Assembly: GCF_000737705.1 (NCBI RefSeq)
Contig: NZ_JPRH01000002.1
Span: 310,001 to 374,000, forward strand
Direction: 5' to 3'
DNA length: 64,000 bases
Source: Chryseobacterium soli
GTDB taxonomy: Bacteria > Bacteroidota > Bacteroidia > Flavobacteriales > Weeksellaceae
In this document: in pieces, positions 1 through 8,974 of the stretch
Layout: the number at the start of each line of letters is the position of its first letter
Position numbering within the stretch: position 1 is the stretch's first letter
The notes under the pieces: model-generated
Databases searched by the model: none
What the model was told of the DNA's origin: nothing
The model's input: the letters and a program-made list of their open reading frames with translations, nothing else
Made by a program: the position numbers and the translations under genes

Positions 1-1
1 G

Positions 2-346
2 ATCATGCCGATTCCTGTATTGAAAAAATATGGGGTAGAAGTGATCATAGGAAATGACAATGTGCAGGACTACTGGAGCACGTTCGGATCTGGAAATATG
101 CTTCAGAAGGCACATTTAATTGCAGAATTATACGGATATGAAACGGAATTTGAGCTTTCAAGAACCCTGGAATTTGCCACGCAGGATATTCTTCCATTAG
201 ATGATCAGGGAAATCAGCAGTGGCCCAAGGCAGGCGATGATGCAGCGATTGTTTTAGTGGATGCCGGCTGTTCTGCGGAAGCCGTATCCAGAATGTCTGA
301 AGTGAAAGCTTTGATGCATCATGGAAATCTCTTTTGGAAAGACTGA
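2..346 (+). CDS. Amidohydrolase, cytosine deaminase-like (C-terminal part, 5' end outside window)
   Basis: The frame is open from base 2, so this is the last ~114 codons of a longer gene. The segment GNDNVQDYWSTFGSGNMLQ resembles the C-terminal region of CodA-type metal-dependent amidohydrolases (GHDDVFDPWYPLGTANMLQ in E. coli CodA), which carries the metal-binding Asp of the TIM barrel. The tail, with an alternating beta pattern (AAIVLVDA) and a final MHHGN, matches the small composite beta domain after the barrel. The substrate cannot be set from this fragment. Family call by motif recall; exact activity inferred. Confidence 0.7.
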   Translation: MMPIPVLKKYGVEVIIGNDNVQDYWSTFGSGNMLQKAHLIAELYGYETEFELSRTLEFATQDILPLDDQGNQQWPKAGDDAAIVLVDAGCSAEAVSRMSEVKALMHHGNLFWKD

Positions 347-373
347 AATTTGAATCCTTAACCAGAATAATGT

Positions 374-460
374 CAGGAAGTGTGAAGCTGGAAGAGAGGG
401 GAGTATTAACGGTTCAATTTCAGCTTCCAACCTCCTTCTTCCAGCTTCTGGCTCACCTCA
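374..460. repeat. Imperfect inverted-repeat intergenic element, copy 1
   Basis: GAAGCTGGAAG at 384-394 is mirrored exactly by CTTCCAGCTTC at 438-448, with CAGCTTCCA between. A related element lies at 18415-18510 and shares the right arm, including TCTTCCAGCTTC. It is non-coding, sits between convergent genes, and probably belongs to a dispersed repeat family of this genus. Confidence 0.5.
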
Positions 461-508
461 TAGTAAAAACTCACGTAACTTATATTTTTTAATCCCTTGT
501 TTTTTGAA

Positions 509-545
509 CGGAAACGGCCCGGAAAATTTTCCGGGCCGTTTCTTG
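509..545. terminator. Bidirectional terminator, perfect 15-bp stem
   Basis: Positions 512-526 and 527-541 are exact reverse complements (AAACGGCCCGGAAAA and its mirror), forming a GC-rich stem bounded by A and T. It lies between the convergent amidohydrolase and the beta-helix lipoprotein and could serve both. Confidence 0.8.
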
Positions 546-583
546 ATTGTTATGAATAAAATTAGTTGCTTCTTGTGATAAGC

Positions 584-2005
584 TTATAAATTGAAGTTAG
601 TCCAACCTGCATACCAGGTATCATTAGCATCTTTTACCGCTCCTCTGAACGTTACCGGAGTAAACCAGCTTGTTAATTTAGTGTGTGTAAACAAACCACC
701 TGTTAATAAAGGAGATCCTGCTGCAGGGGAGAAGTTAGGAGTAGTTCCTGCCGGAGCCCATGCATTTGTTAATTTTACATCAGCAGCATACGTTAAAGTA
801 GTGTTTGCTCCAGTGTTGAACCATGTTGTAAGATCTGCCAACGTATAGCTGGTTGGAGATGATGTAGAAGGTCCGAATTTTAAAGGAGTCGTGTTTCCTG
901 CTAAAATATTATTCTGAAAAGCCATACTTGAATTAACAATGTTCGCATCAGTTGGTGATCCCTTCGTTGCATCAATGAATAAACCGATTGGGAATCCTGT
1001 GAATACAGAGTTGAATACAGAAATTGATGAATTTCTTCTCACCTGTAAAGCGTGCTGGAACAGAGAGTTGATTGATCCTGCATTGGTACCCGTGCTTGAA
1101 GAGTTGATTGGGCCAATGATCGTCATGTTCGAGAACGTAGCTGATGTTTTAGGAGTTAACGTAGAACCGTTAGCATCATTATCAGACTCAAATGCATTAG
1201 AACCTGAAACGTCTGCAACCTGAGGGTCTCTCACCGCAATTCCGAATTGTATTTTTCCTGAGAATCCATTGTCTGTATCAAAATCATCATCAAGACCTTT
1301 GTAAGAAATAAGGTGAGAACAATTTACCGTTCCTCCAAACCACTCAAAACTATCGTCATTAGCGTATGCTACTTCCACATAATCTACAGTCGTTCCGTTA
1401 CCTACACCTCCGAATGTAATTCCATTGATTTCTTTGTCCGGTAGAAAAGCATATCCTGCATATTCCACTCTTACATATTTTAATATACCACTATTGTCAG
1501 CAGCATTGGTTCCGCCATAAAGACCAAGGCCTTCCGTATTGTTGATACCACCTTCGATTTCTCCAACTCCCGCTTGCCCATTGAAAGAAGCATTGGTAGG
1601 CGCAGCTCCCAATATCACAAGACCTGCCCAGTCACCTCTTTTAGGACTTGGTTTCTCTGATGTGAAGATAATCGGGTTGCTGGCAGTACCTTCTGCCATG
1701 ATTTTACTTCCTCTGGTAATAATTAATGAACCGTTTTTGTCGGCTTCACCTACAATTTTAGTTCCCGGTTCAATGGTTAACGTAGCTCCGTTAGATACGT
1801 AAACCAATCCTCTTAACTTATAAGTTTTATTAGCTTTAAGGGTAAGATTGGATGTGATCTTTCCTGAAAGAATAAGGTTTTCAGTTTCACCGTTTCCTGA
1901 GCCACCATTTTGAACGATGGTCTCACCATCTTCTTCTATATTTCTACATGCAGTAGTAGTTACTAAAGTACCTAGCATAAAAGAATATAAGACGAATTTT
2001 TTCAT
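584..2005 (-). CDS. Beta-helix-like surface lipoprotein, partner of the adjacent TonB receptor
   Basis: A 473-aa protein with a lipoprotein signal peptide (lipobox ending TTAC, Cys20), so probably anchored in the outer membrane. After a Gly/Asn-rich linker the chain has short repeated beta rungs (ATLTIEPGTKI, SLIITRGSKI, GLVILGAAP, YVRVEYAG, YVEVAYAND) typical of right-handed parallel beta-helices. Asp-rich patches (GLDDDFDTDNGFSG) could bind metal ions or a ligand. It lies 38 bp downstream of the TonB-dependent receptor on the same strand, so the two are almost certainly co-transcribed. I infer a surface ligand-capture subunit. The proximity of a PhoB/PhoR-like system hints at a phosphorus compound, but the sequence does not prove this. 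No catalytic motif recognised. Confidence 0.75.
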   Translation of the reverse strand: MKKFVLYSFMLGTLVTTTACRNIEEDGETIVQNGGSGNGETENLILSGKITSNLTLKANKTYKLRGLVYVSNGATLTIEPGTKIVGEADKNGSLIITRGSKIMAEGTASNPIIFTSEKPSPKRGDWAGLVILGAAPTNASFNGQAGVGEIEGGINNTEGLGLYGGTNAADNSGILKYVRVEYAGYAFLPDKEINGITFGGVGNGTTVDYVEVAYANDDSFEWFGGTVNCSHLISYKGLDDDFDTDNGFSGKIQFGIAVRDPQVADVSGSNAFESDNDANGSTLTPKTSATFSNMTIIGPINSSSTGTNAGSINSLFQHALQVRRNSSISVFNSVFTGFPIGLFIDATKGSPTDANIVNSSMAFQNNILAGNTTPLKFGPSTSSPTSYTLADLTTWFNTGANTTLTYAADVKLTNAWAPAGTTPNFSPAAGSPLLTGGLFTHTKLTSWFTPVTFRGAVKDANDTWYAGWTNFNL

Positions 2006-2043
2006 ATTGTAAAGAGTTAAATTATTTATAAATATTAATTGTA

Positions 2044-4830
2044 TTAAAAGCTATAGCCCAACGTTAAACTGATGTTAGTACCCGTTAATCTTTCTATAGC
2101 AAGTGCATCGGCACCATCGTATTTTTTATTACCGTTCAGATCATGATAGAACTTTGCACGGCGGTTTAGAATGTCTGAAACATTAAGTTTGATTTCTCCT
2201 TTGTTCTGCCAGATCTTTTTAGCAACCTGGAAATCAAGCAAAGGTCTTGGTGCTTCCCAAATTGGTGGAACCTGATCGTTTCCTACATACAGAATTCTTC
2301 TTCCAATCATGTTGAAAAGTACAGTTGAAGTCCAGCCTGTTTTTTCAGCATCATACTGCATGCTTAAGTTGATCGTATAAGGAGACTGTCCCTGCATTGG
2401 TCGGTCAGTTTTTGTAGCTTCATCCGTTACTTTGTTTTTGATCAGGGCGAAATTTCCACCGAAAGTGAAGTTTTTAAGTACGCTCACAAAATCAAGTTTT
2501 TTTCTGAATTCAAGCTCAGCACCGTAAGCATCCGCTTTATCTACGTTCATGTAGTTAAACGTATTACTTGTTCCTACCCCGGATTGGTTAAAATATAATT
2601 CAATAGGATTTTTAAAATTCTTATAGAAACCCGCCACAGAAAGGATTTCTCCGTTTCTTGGGTACCATTCCCAACGAAGATCCGCATTCGTAATTTTCGT
2701 TCTCTGAATAAATTTATTACCGATTACTGTAGCTCCTAAATCAAAGTCATAGTATGCAAGCGGAGAAACTTCTCTGAATTCAGGTCTTACCACCGTTTGT
2801 GAACCGGCAACACGGATGTTCATGCTGTTGTTTACCTTAAAAGTTAAATTAAGCGCAGGTAAAAAGTCTGTAACACGCGTGTTAACAAAACGATCGTCAC
2901 TTCTTTTCGTACTTCCCACCAATTGGTCAAAGTTTTCTACTCTTAACCCCCATACCGCTCTGAACCATGGTGTAAAATTGTTGTCCAATTGTAAATAACC
3001 TGCGTTAAGAATAGTATTGGCAATATATCTGTACTGGTTTCCTGCAATTTCGTCGAAAGTAAATTTACCGCCTTCCGTTCCAAAATTTTCTGGATTGAAA
3101 ATCGTTTCAAATGGCTGGGAAAGTAATCCCTGGTTGTATCCTGCAAGTCTTACAGAGAAAGGTCTTGAATTGTAAATTCTGTCTTTTACCTGAAATAAAT
3201 ATCCTCCTTTTACCGTTTGCTTCTGTCCAAACATGGTGAAAGTCTTCGATAGATCCCCACCTGCATTATATAAATAATCACTCAGGGTAGAATAGAAAAC
3301 ACTTCCTGATTTTTGCGATAATCCGTTAGAGATCAAAGCAAGATAAGGGCTTCCTGTGATATCAGGATATTGATTATACTGAAGACGCTGTAATAATGGA
3401 ATATATTGATCCAGGATACCAAAACTTCCGTACCAGTTCAAAGTAACACCCCCTAAAACATTAAGTTTATGCGTTCCGTTAAGCGTTGAATTGTAGAATG
3501 TAGTTTCTTTAAATCCGATTTCTCGCGCCATGATATTCGTTCCGTTGATCGGATCAAATTCAAAATCTTTTCCTGTTCTGAAAGACATATGGTTCACCGT
3601 GTTATTGGTGATGATGTTTTTCAGGGATATTTTATTGTCGCTGTTAAGCTTTAAAGTAAGATTCAGCAAACCTCCCAAAATGACGTCGTTGCTGTATTTT
3701 TCAGTGAAATAGTCAAAATTCGTGTCAGCAAGCTGGTCATTGATGGTAAAGAAACGGTTTTTAGATTCAGTTCTTTTTTTAGTGTTGCTGTAGTTAAGAA
3801 CGGCGATAACACCTAAATCTTTTCCGAAAACCTTCGTGTTGAAACCTCCGTCTACCTGTAAGCTTACATTTTCAGGATATCCAATACTGTTATATCCTAA
3901 TCCTTTTACATACTCCTTACCGATATTGGTTTTATCATTCTCATTTAAAATACTGAAACTGTTTTTTGCAGGCATATTGCTCGGAAGCTTTCTGTATCCG
4001 TCATCGATTCCAAGAAAATCCCATTTTCCGCCCTGCTGCATGTGAAATTCGTGATTCATGGTGATGGAGTTTCCGCCTACACCTACCTGAACATTGAAGA
4101 AATTTTTGTTGGGAATATCTTTGGTATTTACCTGGATAAGTCCTCCAGCCCACTCACCGCTGTATTCAGGGATAAACGTTTTATTGATCACCAAAGTTTC
4201 AATAACGTTTGCCGGGAAAAGGTCAAAAGAAAAAGTCTTTCGGTCCGGTTCAGTACTTGAAAGCTGAATACCGTTCAGCATCGCCTGGTTATAACGGTCA
4301 GATAATCCTCTTACAACGATATACTTTCCATCAAACAAACTCACCCCGGAAACTCTTTTCAGTACTTCTCCTGTGTTTCTGTCCGGACTTCTCTTAATCG
4401 CTTCCACCCCAATCACCTGAGATACGACCCCAGAATTTTTTTGCAAACCTATAGTAGAAGCTATCGTTTCTTTTCTGGCATTGGATTTTATAACAACACC
4501 CTCAATTTCTTTAGTGGATGGTTTACCCAAAACAATATCAAGATGAGTCGTGTTGTCGCTTTTTACCGTAACTTCACTGATCTCTTTCCTGTTGTATCCG
4601 TTGGACGTTACGGTAATAACATAGTTGGTTCCAGGTGACAGATTAATAGAGTAGTATCCGGAAATGTCAGTTGTTACTTCCTGATCATTCACTTTTACTT
4701 TTACACCTTCTATAGGATTATTGTCTTTCTCATCCAGTACCCTACCTTCCAAAACCTGACTTTGTGCAAAAGCATAGCCAGCAGAAAATAAGGCAAGTAG
4801 CATAATGCTCTTGTGGAGTTGTTTTTTCAT
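2044..4830 (-). CDS. TonB-dependent outer-membrane receptor with N-terminal carboxypeptidase-regulatory-like domain
   Basis: 928 aa. A signal peptide (to about AFAQ, residue 23) is followed by a CarboxypepD_reg-like beta sandwich (about residues 26-100), then a plug domain containing VVRGLSDRYNQAMLNGIQL, then a long 22-strand-type barrel ending in the C-terminal aromatic SLTLGYSF. It imports a ligand across the outer membrane using TonB-ExbBD energy. It is not SusC-type: there is no SusD next to it, and its partner is the beta-helix lipoprotein downstream. It is divergent from the PhoB/PhoR-like genes. The substrate is unknown. The barrel order and C-terminus look complete, with no frameshift. 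Confidence 0.9.
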   Translation of the reverse strand: MKKQLHKSIMLLALFSAGYAFAQSQVLEGRVLDEKDNNPIEGVKVKVNDQEVTTDISGYYSINLSPGTNYVITVTSNGYNRKEISEVTVKSDNTTHLDIVLGKPSTKEIEGVVIKSNARKETIASTIGLQKNSGVVSQVIGVEAIKRSPDRNTGEVLKRVSGVSLFDGKYIVVRGLSDRYNQAMLNGIQLSSTEPDRKTFSFDLFPANVIETLVINKTFIPEYSGEWAGGLIQVNTKDIPNKNFFNVQVGVGGNSITMNHEFHMQQGGKWDFLGIDDGYRKLPSNMPAKNSFSILNENDKTNIGKEYVKGLGYNSIGYPENVSLQVDGGFNTKVFGKDLGVIAVLNYSNTKKRTESKNRFFTINDQLADTNFDYFTEKYSNDVILGGLLNLTLKLNSDNKISLKNIITNNTVNHMSFRTGKDFEFDPINGTNIMAREIGFKETTFYNSTLNGTHKLNVLGGVTLNWYGSFGILDQYIPLLQRLQYNQYPDITGSPYLALISNGLSQKSGSVFYSTLSDYLYNAGGDLSKTFTMFGQKQTVKGGYLFQVKDRIYNSRPFSVRLAGYNQGLLSQPFETIFNPENFGTEGGKFTFDEIAGNQYRYIANTILNAGYLQLDNNFTPWFRAVWGLRVENFDQLVGSTKRSDDRFVNTRVTDFLPALNLTFKVNNSMNIRVAGSQTVVRPEFREVSPLAYYDFDLGATVIGNKFIQRTKITNADLRWEWYPRNGEILSVAGFYKNFKNPIELYFNQSGVGTSNTFNYMNVDKADAYGAELEFRKKLDFVSVLKNFTFGGNFALIKNKVTDEATKTDRPMQGQSPYTINLSMQYDAEKTGWTSTVLFNMIGRRILYVGNDQVPPIWEAPRPLLDFQVAKKIWQNKGEIKLNVSDILNRRAKFYHDLNGNKKYDGADALAIERLTGTNISLTLGYSF

Positions 4831-4890
4831 TTTACTTTATCTTACTATATTCTTTCGACGCAAAGAAAGACAAGTTTAGTGGGGTAAATG

Positions 4891-4935
4891 GTTTAGTTAA
4901 ATTTAATTTTTCCTTAACTAAACATTAACAAAACG
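4891..4935. promoter_or_regulatory. Inverted and 11-bp direct repeats in the divergent receptor/response-regulator intergenic region
   Basis: GTTTAGTTAA (4891-4900) and TTAACTAAAC (4914-4923) form a perfect 10-bp inverted repeat with a 13-bp spacer. In addition TTAACTAAACA (4914-4924) and TTAACAAAACG (4925-4935) are adjacent direct repeats matching at 9 of 11 positions. An 11-bp period is the known spacing of PhoB-class OmpR-family half-sites. Inferred to be an operator for the adjacent PhoB-like regulator. Confidence 0.5.
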
Positions 4936-4996
4936 ATATTATTGTTAACTTTATGTGAACGATAACAGATTTATTAATCTGTGATTTAAAAATTAT

Positions 4997-5004
4997 TAAC
5001 TTTG
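4997..5004 (+). promoter_or_regulatory. -7 box (TAACTTTG) of the PhoB-like gene
   Basis: Exact match to the Bacteroidota TAnnTTTG element, 18 bp before the ATG at 5023. No clear TTG -33 element at the expected distance, as is common for activated promoters. Confidence 0.55.
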
Positions 5005-5022
5005 ACTCAGTAAAAATTGAAA

Positions 5023-5703
5023 ATGAACCAAAAGAAAATCCTCTTAATAGACGATGAACTGGATATTTTAGAGATTCTGTCTTACAACTTGGAAAAGGAA
5101 GGCTACGACATCTATACAGCCACAAACGGTAACGAAGGTATCGATAAAGCCAAGGAAATTATCCCCGATCTTATCTTACTGGACGTGATGATGCCTGAAA
5201 AGGATGGTATAGAAACTTGTCAGGAACTTCGTAAAGTAAAAGAACTTCAAAAAACACTGATCGTTTTTCTGTCAGCAAGAAGTGAAGAATTTTCTCAGTT
5301 AGCGGGTTTTCAGGCCGGAGCCAACGATTATATCGTTAAACTGATTAAACCGAAAATTCTTATTTCTAAAGTAAACGCTTTATTGCAGCTGACCTCTCAG
5401 GTTTCCGATAATGCCAAGCTTATTGAAATCGGAGATCTTGTCATCGATAAAGACAATTTTAGAGTTTCTAAAAGCGGACAGCAGTTTTTGCTTCCTAAAA
5501 AAGAATTTGACTTGCTTTATCTTTTAGCTTCCAACACCGAAAAAGTGTTCAAAAGAGAAGAGATTTTAGAAAAAGTTTGGGGGAATGATGTGATTGTGGG
5601 AGAAAGAACCATTGATGTACACATCAGGAGATTAAGAGAAAAATTGGGAATCAACACCATTCAGACCTTAAAAGGAATAGGCTATAAACTCATAGTTTTA
5701 TAG
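5023..5703 (+). CDS. PhoB/OmpR-family response regulator
   Basis: 226 aa from ATG 5023; a TTG two codons upstream (5017) is possible but an ATG start gives the usual family N-terminus MNQKKILLIDDE. Receiver domain at residues 1-120 with acidic pocket D10-D11, phospho-acceptor D54 in LLDVMMP, switch Ser in FLSAR and Lys in YIVKLIKP. The usual KP.. sequence after the conserved Lys is replaced by LIKPK. A winged-helix DNA-binding domain follows at about 130-226, with recognition helix region VGERTIDVHIRRLREK. It pairs with the sensor kinase 47 bp downstream. By similarity it belongs to the phosphate-responsive PhoB group; the actual signal is inferred. Confidence 0.9.
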   Translation: MNQKKILLIDDELDILEILSYNLEKEGYDIYTATNGNEGIDKAKEIIPDLILLDVMMPEKDGIETCQELRKVKELQKTLIVFLSARSEEFSQLAGFQAGANDYIVKLIKPKILISKVNALLQLTSQVSDNAKLIEIGDLVIDKDNFRVSKSGQQFLLPKKEFDLLYLLASNTEKVFKREEILEKVWGNDVIVGERTIDVHIRRLREKLGINTIQTLKGIGYKLIVL

Positions 5704-5750
5704 TTAAAAAAAACTAACTTTACCTATCAACCCATAAAAACGTTGTAAAA

Positions 5751-6782
5751 TTGAAATTTTACAGACTTACCCTTATAGCCTCATGTCTTCTGACATTGGT
5801 CATGTTTCTGCTAGTGCTTATATTTGATTCACTAAAGGATATCTATGACCGGACCCCTTTCTTTAAAATAGGACTTATCATCTGTCTTATCGTTATTTTC
5901 GTAATCAATTATGTCGTGCTGGAGCTGCTTTTCAATTATTATGGGAAAAAGCAGGTCCGCGGGCTTTCACAAATGCTGCCACAGGAGATCGTGCAGAATC
6001 AGGATGAGAATATTACCATTAAAGAATTGGGAGAAAGATTTTCCGATCTCAATCAGCAGCAGGTTACGGAGATTGATATTTTGAAGGAAATGGAAAGTTA
6101 CCGTAAAGAATATATCGGCAATGTTTCCCATGAACTGAAGACTCCTCTTTTTTCCATCCAGGGATATGTAGAGACTTTAAGGGATGGCGGGGTAGATAAT
6201 CTTACCATCCGGGATAAATATTTGGAAAGAATAGACATCTCTGTAGAAAGATTAATTGCCATTGTTACCGATCTGGATATGATCAACAGGCTTGAAGCAG
6301 GAGAAATTAACCTTACGGTTTCAAGATTTGACGTCAACCTTCTCATCAAAGAAATTTTTGACCTGCTGGACCTTGAAGCGGAAAAGCATAACACTACTTT
6401 GCAGATCCAGACGCTGCATCCTCAGATTTTTGTAGATGCAGATAAGCAGAAAGTATCCCAGGTTTTCATCAATCTCGTTTCCAATGCGATCCATTATGCC
6501 AACAGGCAGGAAGCCAAAGTGGTCGTAAAAACCAGCGTCCTTAAAAATAAGGTCCTGATTGAAGTGATCGACAACGGAATGGGAATAAAAAAAGAACTTC
6601 TGCCGAGAATTTTTGAAAGATTCTACCGGGTAGAGACCAGCAGAAGCAGAAGGGAAGGAGGTTCAGGGCTGGGGCTGGCTATTGTAAAGCACATCCTGGA
6701 GGCTCATAACGAAAACATTACAGTAGAAAGTGTATACCTTGAGGGTACGAAGTTCAGTTTTATGTTGGAGAAAAGTAAATAA
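5751..6782 (+). CDS. PhoR-like membrane sensor histidine kinase
   Basis: 343 aa from a TTG start at 5751, the only start giving a full first membrane helix. Two membrane segments (about residues 7-26 and 39-61) are separated by only ~12 residues, so there is essentially no periplasmic sensor domain. HisKA follows with phospho-acceptor H127 in NVSHELKTP, then N box INLVSNAIHYA, G1 IDNGMGI, F box RIFERFYR and G2 GSGLGLAIV. All ATP-binding motifs are present, so an active kinase is expected. As in PhoR, sensing probably goes through partner membrane proteins. Same operon as the response regulator. Confidence 0.9.
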   Translation: MKFYRLTLIASCLLTLVMFLLVLIFDSLKDIYDRTPFFKIGLIICLIVIFVINYVVLELLFNYYGKKQVRGLSQMLPQEIVQNQDENITIKELGERFSDLNQQQVTEIDILKEMESYRKEYIGNVSHELKTPLFSIQGYVETLRDGGVDNLTIRDKYLERIDISVERLIAIVTDLDMINRLEAGEINLTVSRFDVNLLIKEIFDLLDLEAEKHNTTLQIQTLHPQIFVDADKQKVSQVFINLVSNAIHYANRQEAKVVVKTSVLKNKVLIEVIDNGMGIKKELLPRIFERFYRVETSRSRREGGSGLGLAIVKHILEAHNENITVESVYLEGTKFSFMLEKSK

Positions 6783-6835
6783 TTCCGGCAAAATGTAAGA
6801 AAAAAAAATATTTTAAAAAATCCTGAAATATTTTT

Positions 6836-6863
6836 TTGTCACATGTCATTTATTATATATTTG
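6836..6863 (+). promoter_or_regulatory. Strong Bacteroidota promoter, TTG-N17-TATATTTG
   Basis: -33 TTG at 6836-6838 and -7 TATATTTG at 6856-6863 with a 17-bp spacer, both exact, about 52 bp before the ATG at 6916. Confidence 0.75.
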
Positions 6864-6915
6864 CAGGAGAAATTTATCATAATAATCAAGGCAAAAAAGT
6901 AATTTAAAGACTGAT

Positions 6916-7503
6916 ATGGTTTACAAAATCCGCGTAATATTAGATGCGAAAGAAGATATTTTCCGTGATATCGAAGTTAAAGGGAAACAGACGCTATGGA
7001 ACTTACATTTAGGAATTAAAAGTGCATTCAGCTTGCAGGGAGATGAGCTTTCGACTTTTAATTTACTGGAAGAAGATGGAACAATCGTAAAAAGTGTTCC
7101 GTTAGAGGATATGAGTGATGATGGTGATGGAGAAATTATGTCGGATGTTTATATAGATGAAGCCTTTGCAAAAGCAGGTGACAAAGCTCAGTTCCAATAT
7201 GGCTTTCTTGACCTTTGGGAATTCTTCTGCGAACTTGTGGAAGTAATTGAAGAAACAAAAGGGGTGAACTACCCGATTACCGTATACAGATTCGGAAATG
7301 TTCCTTTAAAAGCACCAAGCAAAAGCGGAGGATCAAAAAAGAAATCAGCTATGCCTTTGATGGATGATGATTTCGGCTTTGAAGATGACTTCAGCAGCGC
7401 AAGCAGTTTTGAAGATGAGGATGACAGCTTCGATGATGAAGACGAAGATGATTACAATGATGATGTTTTCGACGATGAAGAAGACGATAACGACGAAAGA
7501 TAA
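6916..7503 (+). CDS. Plasmid pRiA4b ORF-3 family protein with acidic tail
   Basis: 195 aa. Residues 1-130 match the pattern of the pRiA4b ORF-3-like fold (VYKIRVILDAKEDIFRDIEV, the TLWNLHLGIKSAF helix, AQFQYGFLDLWEF), a family of unknown biochemical function found both chromosomally and next to mobile elements. After a basic Lys/Ser linker (about 131-148) the last ~45 residues are almost entirely Asp, Glu, Ser and Phe, a highly acidic disordered tail. The gene has its own strong promoter and terminator, so it is probably monocistronic and well expressed. Nothing nearby suggests a mobile element. Family fairly sure; role unknown. Confidence 0.8.
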   Translation: MVYKIRVILDAKEDIFRDIEVKGKQTLWNLHLGIKSAFSLQGDELSTFNLLEEDGTIVKSVPLEDMSDDGDGEIMSDVYIDEAFAKAGDKAQFQYGFLDLWEFFCELVEVIEETKGVNYPITVYRFGNVPLKAPSKSGGSKKKSAMPLMDDDFGFEDDFSSASSFEDEDDSFDDEDEDDYNDDVFDDEEDDNDER

Positions 7504-7518
7504 TACACAATACATACA

Positions 7519-7546
7519 GCCCCGGATATTTATTCGGGGCTTTTTT
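7519..7546 (+). terminator. Intrinsic terminator
   Basis: GCCCCG (7519-7524) pairs with CGGGGC (7535-7540) around a 10-nt loop, followed by six T. Confidence 0.85.
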
Positions 7547-7571
7547 ATTCTTTCACTAGAAAAACAATTCC

Positions 7572-7579
7572 TATTTTTG
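7572..7579 (+). promoter_or_regulatory. -7 box (TATTTTTG) of the GH13 lipoprotein gene
   Basis: Exact TAnnTTTG match 14 bp before the ATG at 7594. No clear -33 TTG. Confidence 0.4.
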
Positions 7580-7593
7580 TTCAAAATAAACGA

Positions 7594-8940
7594 ATGAGAA
7601 AATTAATTTTATTAGCCGTAATTGGTCTGGGAATTGTTTCTTGTACCACTCAAAATTTAAAAAATACTATGGATTTGCCGAAAGAATGGAAGCATACAAC
7701 AAATATCTATGAAGTCAATATAAGACAATATACAAAAGAGGGAACCTTTAAAGCATTTGAAAAAGAAATGCCCCGCCTGAAAACAATGGGCGTACGGACC
7801 CTTTGGTTTATGCCGATCACACCCATTGCCCAGCAAAATAAAAAAGGGAGTCTCGGAAGCCAGTATGCCGCTGCAGATTACACTTCCATCAATCCTGAAT
7901 TCGGAACGTTAAACGACTTCAAACACATGGTGAATGAAGCCCATAGATTAGGTTTTAAAGTGATTATCGACTGGGTCGCCAACCACACAGGCTGGGATCA
8001 TATATGGACAAAAACACATCCCGAATTTTATCTGAAAGATCCCGACGGCAAATTTCATATTGCTTCCGGAATGGATGATATTATCGAACTGGATTATAAA
8101 AACCAGGACATGCGTAAGGCAATGATCGAAGCCATGAAATTCTGGGTAAAAGAAACCGATATCGATGGATTCAGATGTGATCTTGCTTCTTGGGTTGAAG
8201 TTGATTTTTGGCAACAGGCCCGTCCGGAAGTAGAAACCCTGAAACCTTTGTTCTGGTTAGGAGAATTTGACGAACTGGAAAGCCCGGAATACGGAAAAGT
8301 TTTTGATGCAAGCTACTCCTGGACCTGGATGCATAAGTCCAATGATTATTACAATAAAAATCTTCCTTTACAGGACCTGAAAGATCTTTTAATAAAATAT
8401 TCCAATATTGGAGACGCTTCAATGAGAGCCTGGTTTACCAGCAATCACGATGAAAATTCATGGAACGGTACCGAGTATGAAAAATATGGAGTGATTACAA
8501 AGCCAATGGCCGTATTTTCTGCGACATGGAATGGAATTCCATTGCTCTATTCAGGGCAGGAACTTCCAAACATGAAAAGATTAGAGTTTTTTGAAAAAGA
8601 TGTAATCAAATGGACGAATACTTACCAGAATGCGGATTTCTATAAGACCTTATTAAATATCAAAGCGTCCAACCCTGCATTGCGTGGCGGAGATCCCAAT
8701 GTATCAACTTATCTTTTGAATACGACGGCAAATGACAAAATTTTAGCCTACGTTAGAAAAAATGGTAAAAATGAAGTTCTGGTTGTTTTAAATATGTCAA
8801 AAGAACCGGTGGATTTCAGTATTGAAGACAACAATTTGTCCGGAAGTTTCAGGAATATATTTGATGCTACAAAAAGAAATTTCGACAGTGGAAAAAACTT
8901 TAACTTCAAAGTTTCAGACTATGCTGTATTTGAAAAATAA
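7594..8940 (+). CDS. GH13 alpha-amylase-family glycosidase, lipoprotein
   Basis: 448 aa. A lipoprotein signal with IVSC (Cys17) suggests periplasmic or surface anchoring. The (beta/alpha)8 barrel shows the four conserved GH13 regions: DWVANH (I, D126), DGFRCDLA (II, nucleophile D196), WLGEFDE (III, acid/base E224) and FTSNHDE (IV, D286). A short beta C-domain follows. Expected to hydrolyse or transfer alpha-1,4-linked glucose oligomers. Flanking terminators mark a single-gene unit, and no SusC/SusD pair is adjacent. Catalytic residues seen directly; exact specificity not assignable. Confidence 0.9.
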   Translation: MRKLILLAVIGLGIVSCTTQNLKNTMDLPKEWKHTTNIYEVNIRQYTKEGTFKAFEKEMPRLKTMGVRTLWFMPITPIAQQNKKGSLGSQYAAADYTSINPEFGTLNDFKHMVNEAHRLGFKVIIDWVANHTGWDHIWTKTHPEFYLKDPDGKFHIASGMDDIIELDYKNQDMRKAMIEAMKFWVKETDIDGFRCDLASWVEVDFWQQARPEVETLKPLFWLGEFDELESPEYGKVFDASYSWTWMHKSNDYYNKNLPLQDLKDLLIKYSNIGDASMRAWFTSNHDENSWNGTEYEKYGVITKPMAVFSATWNGIPLLYSGQELPNMKRLEFFEKDVIKWTNTYQNADFYKTLLNIKASNPALRGGDPNVSTYLLNTTANDKILAYVRKNGKNEVLVVLNMSKEPVDFSIEDNNLSGSFRNIFDATKRNFDSGKNFNFKVSDYAVFEK

Positions 8941-8974
8941 GCCATAAGATTTTAACAAAAGATCATAATATTAT

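Noticed and set aside
512-541. 30-bp perfect palindrome as a regulatory operator
   Set aside because: Its GC-rich stem and position between convergent genes fit a terminator better.
6916-7503. pRiA4b ORF-3 protein as a mark of a mobile element
   Set aside because: No transposase, integrase, repeats or attachment site nearby; the family also occurs as a normal chromosomal gene.
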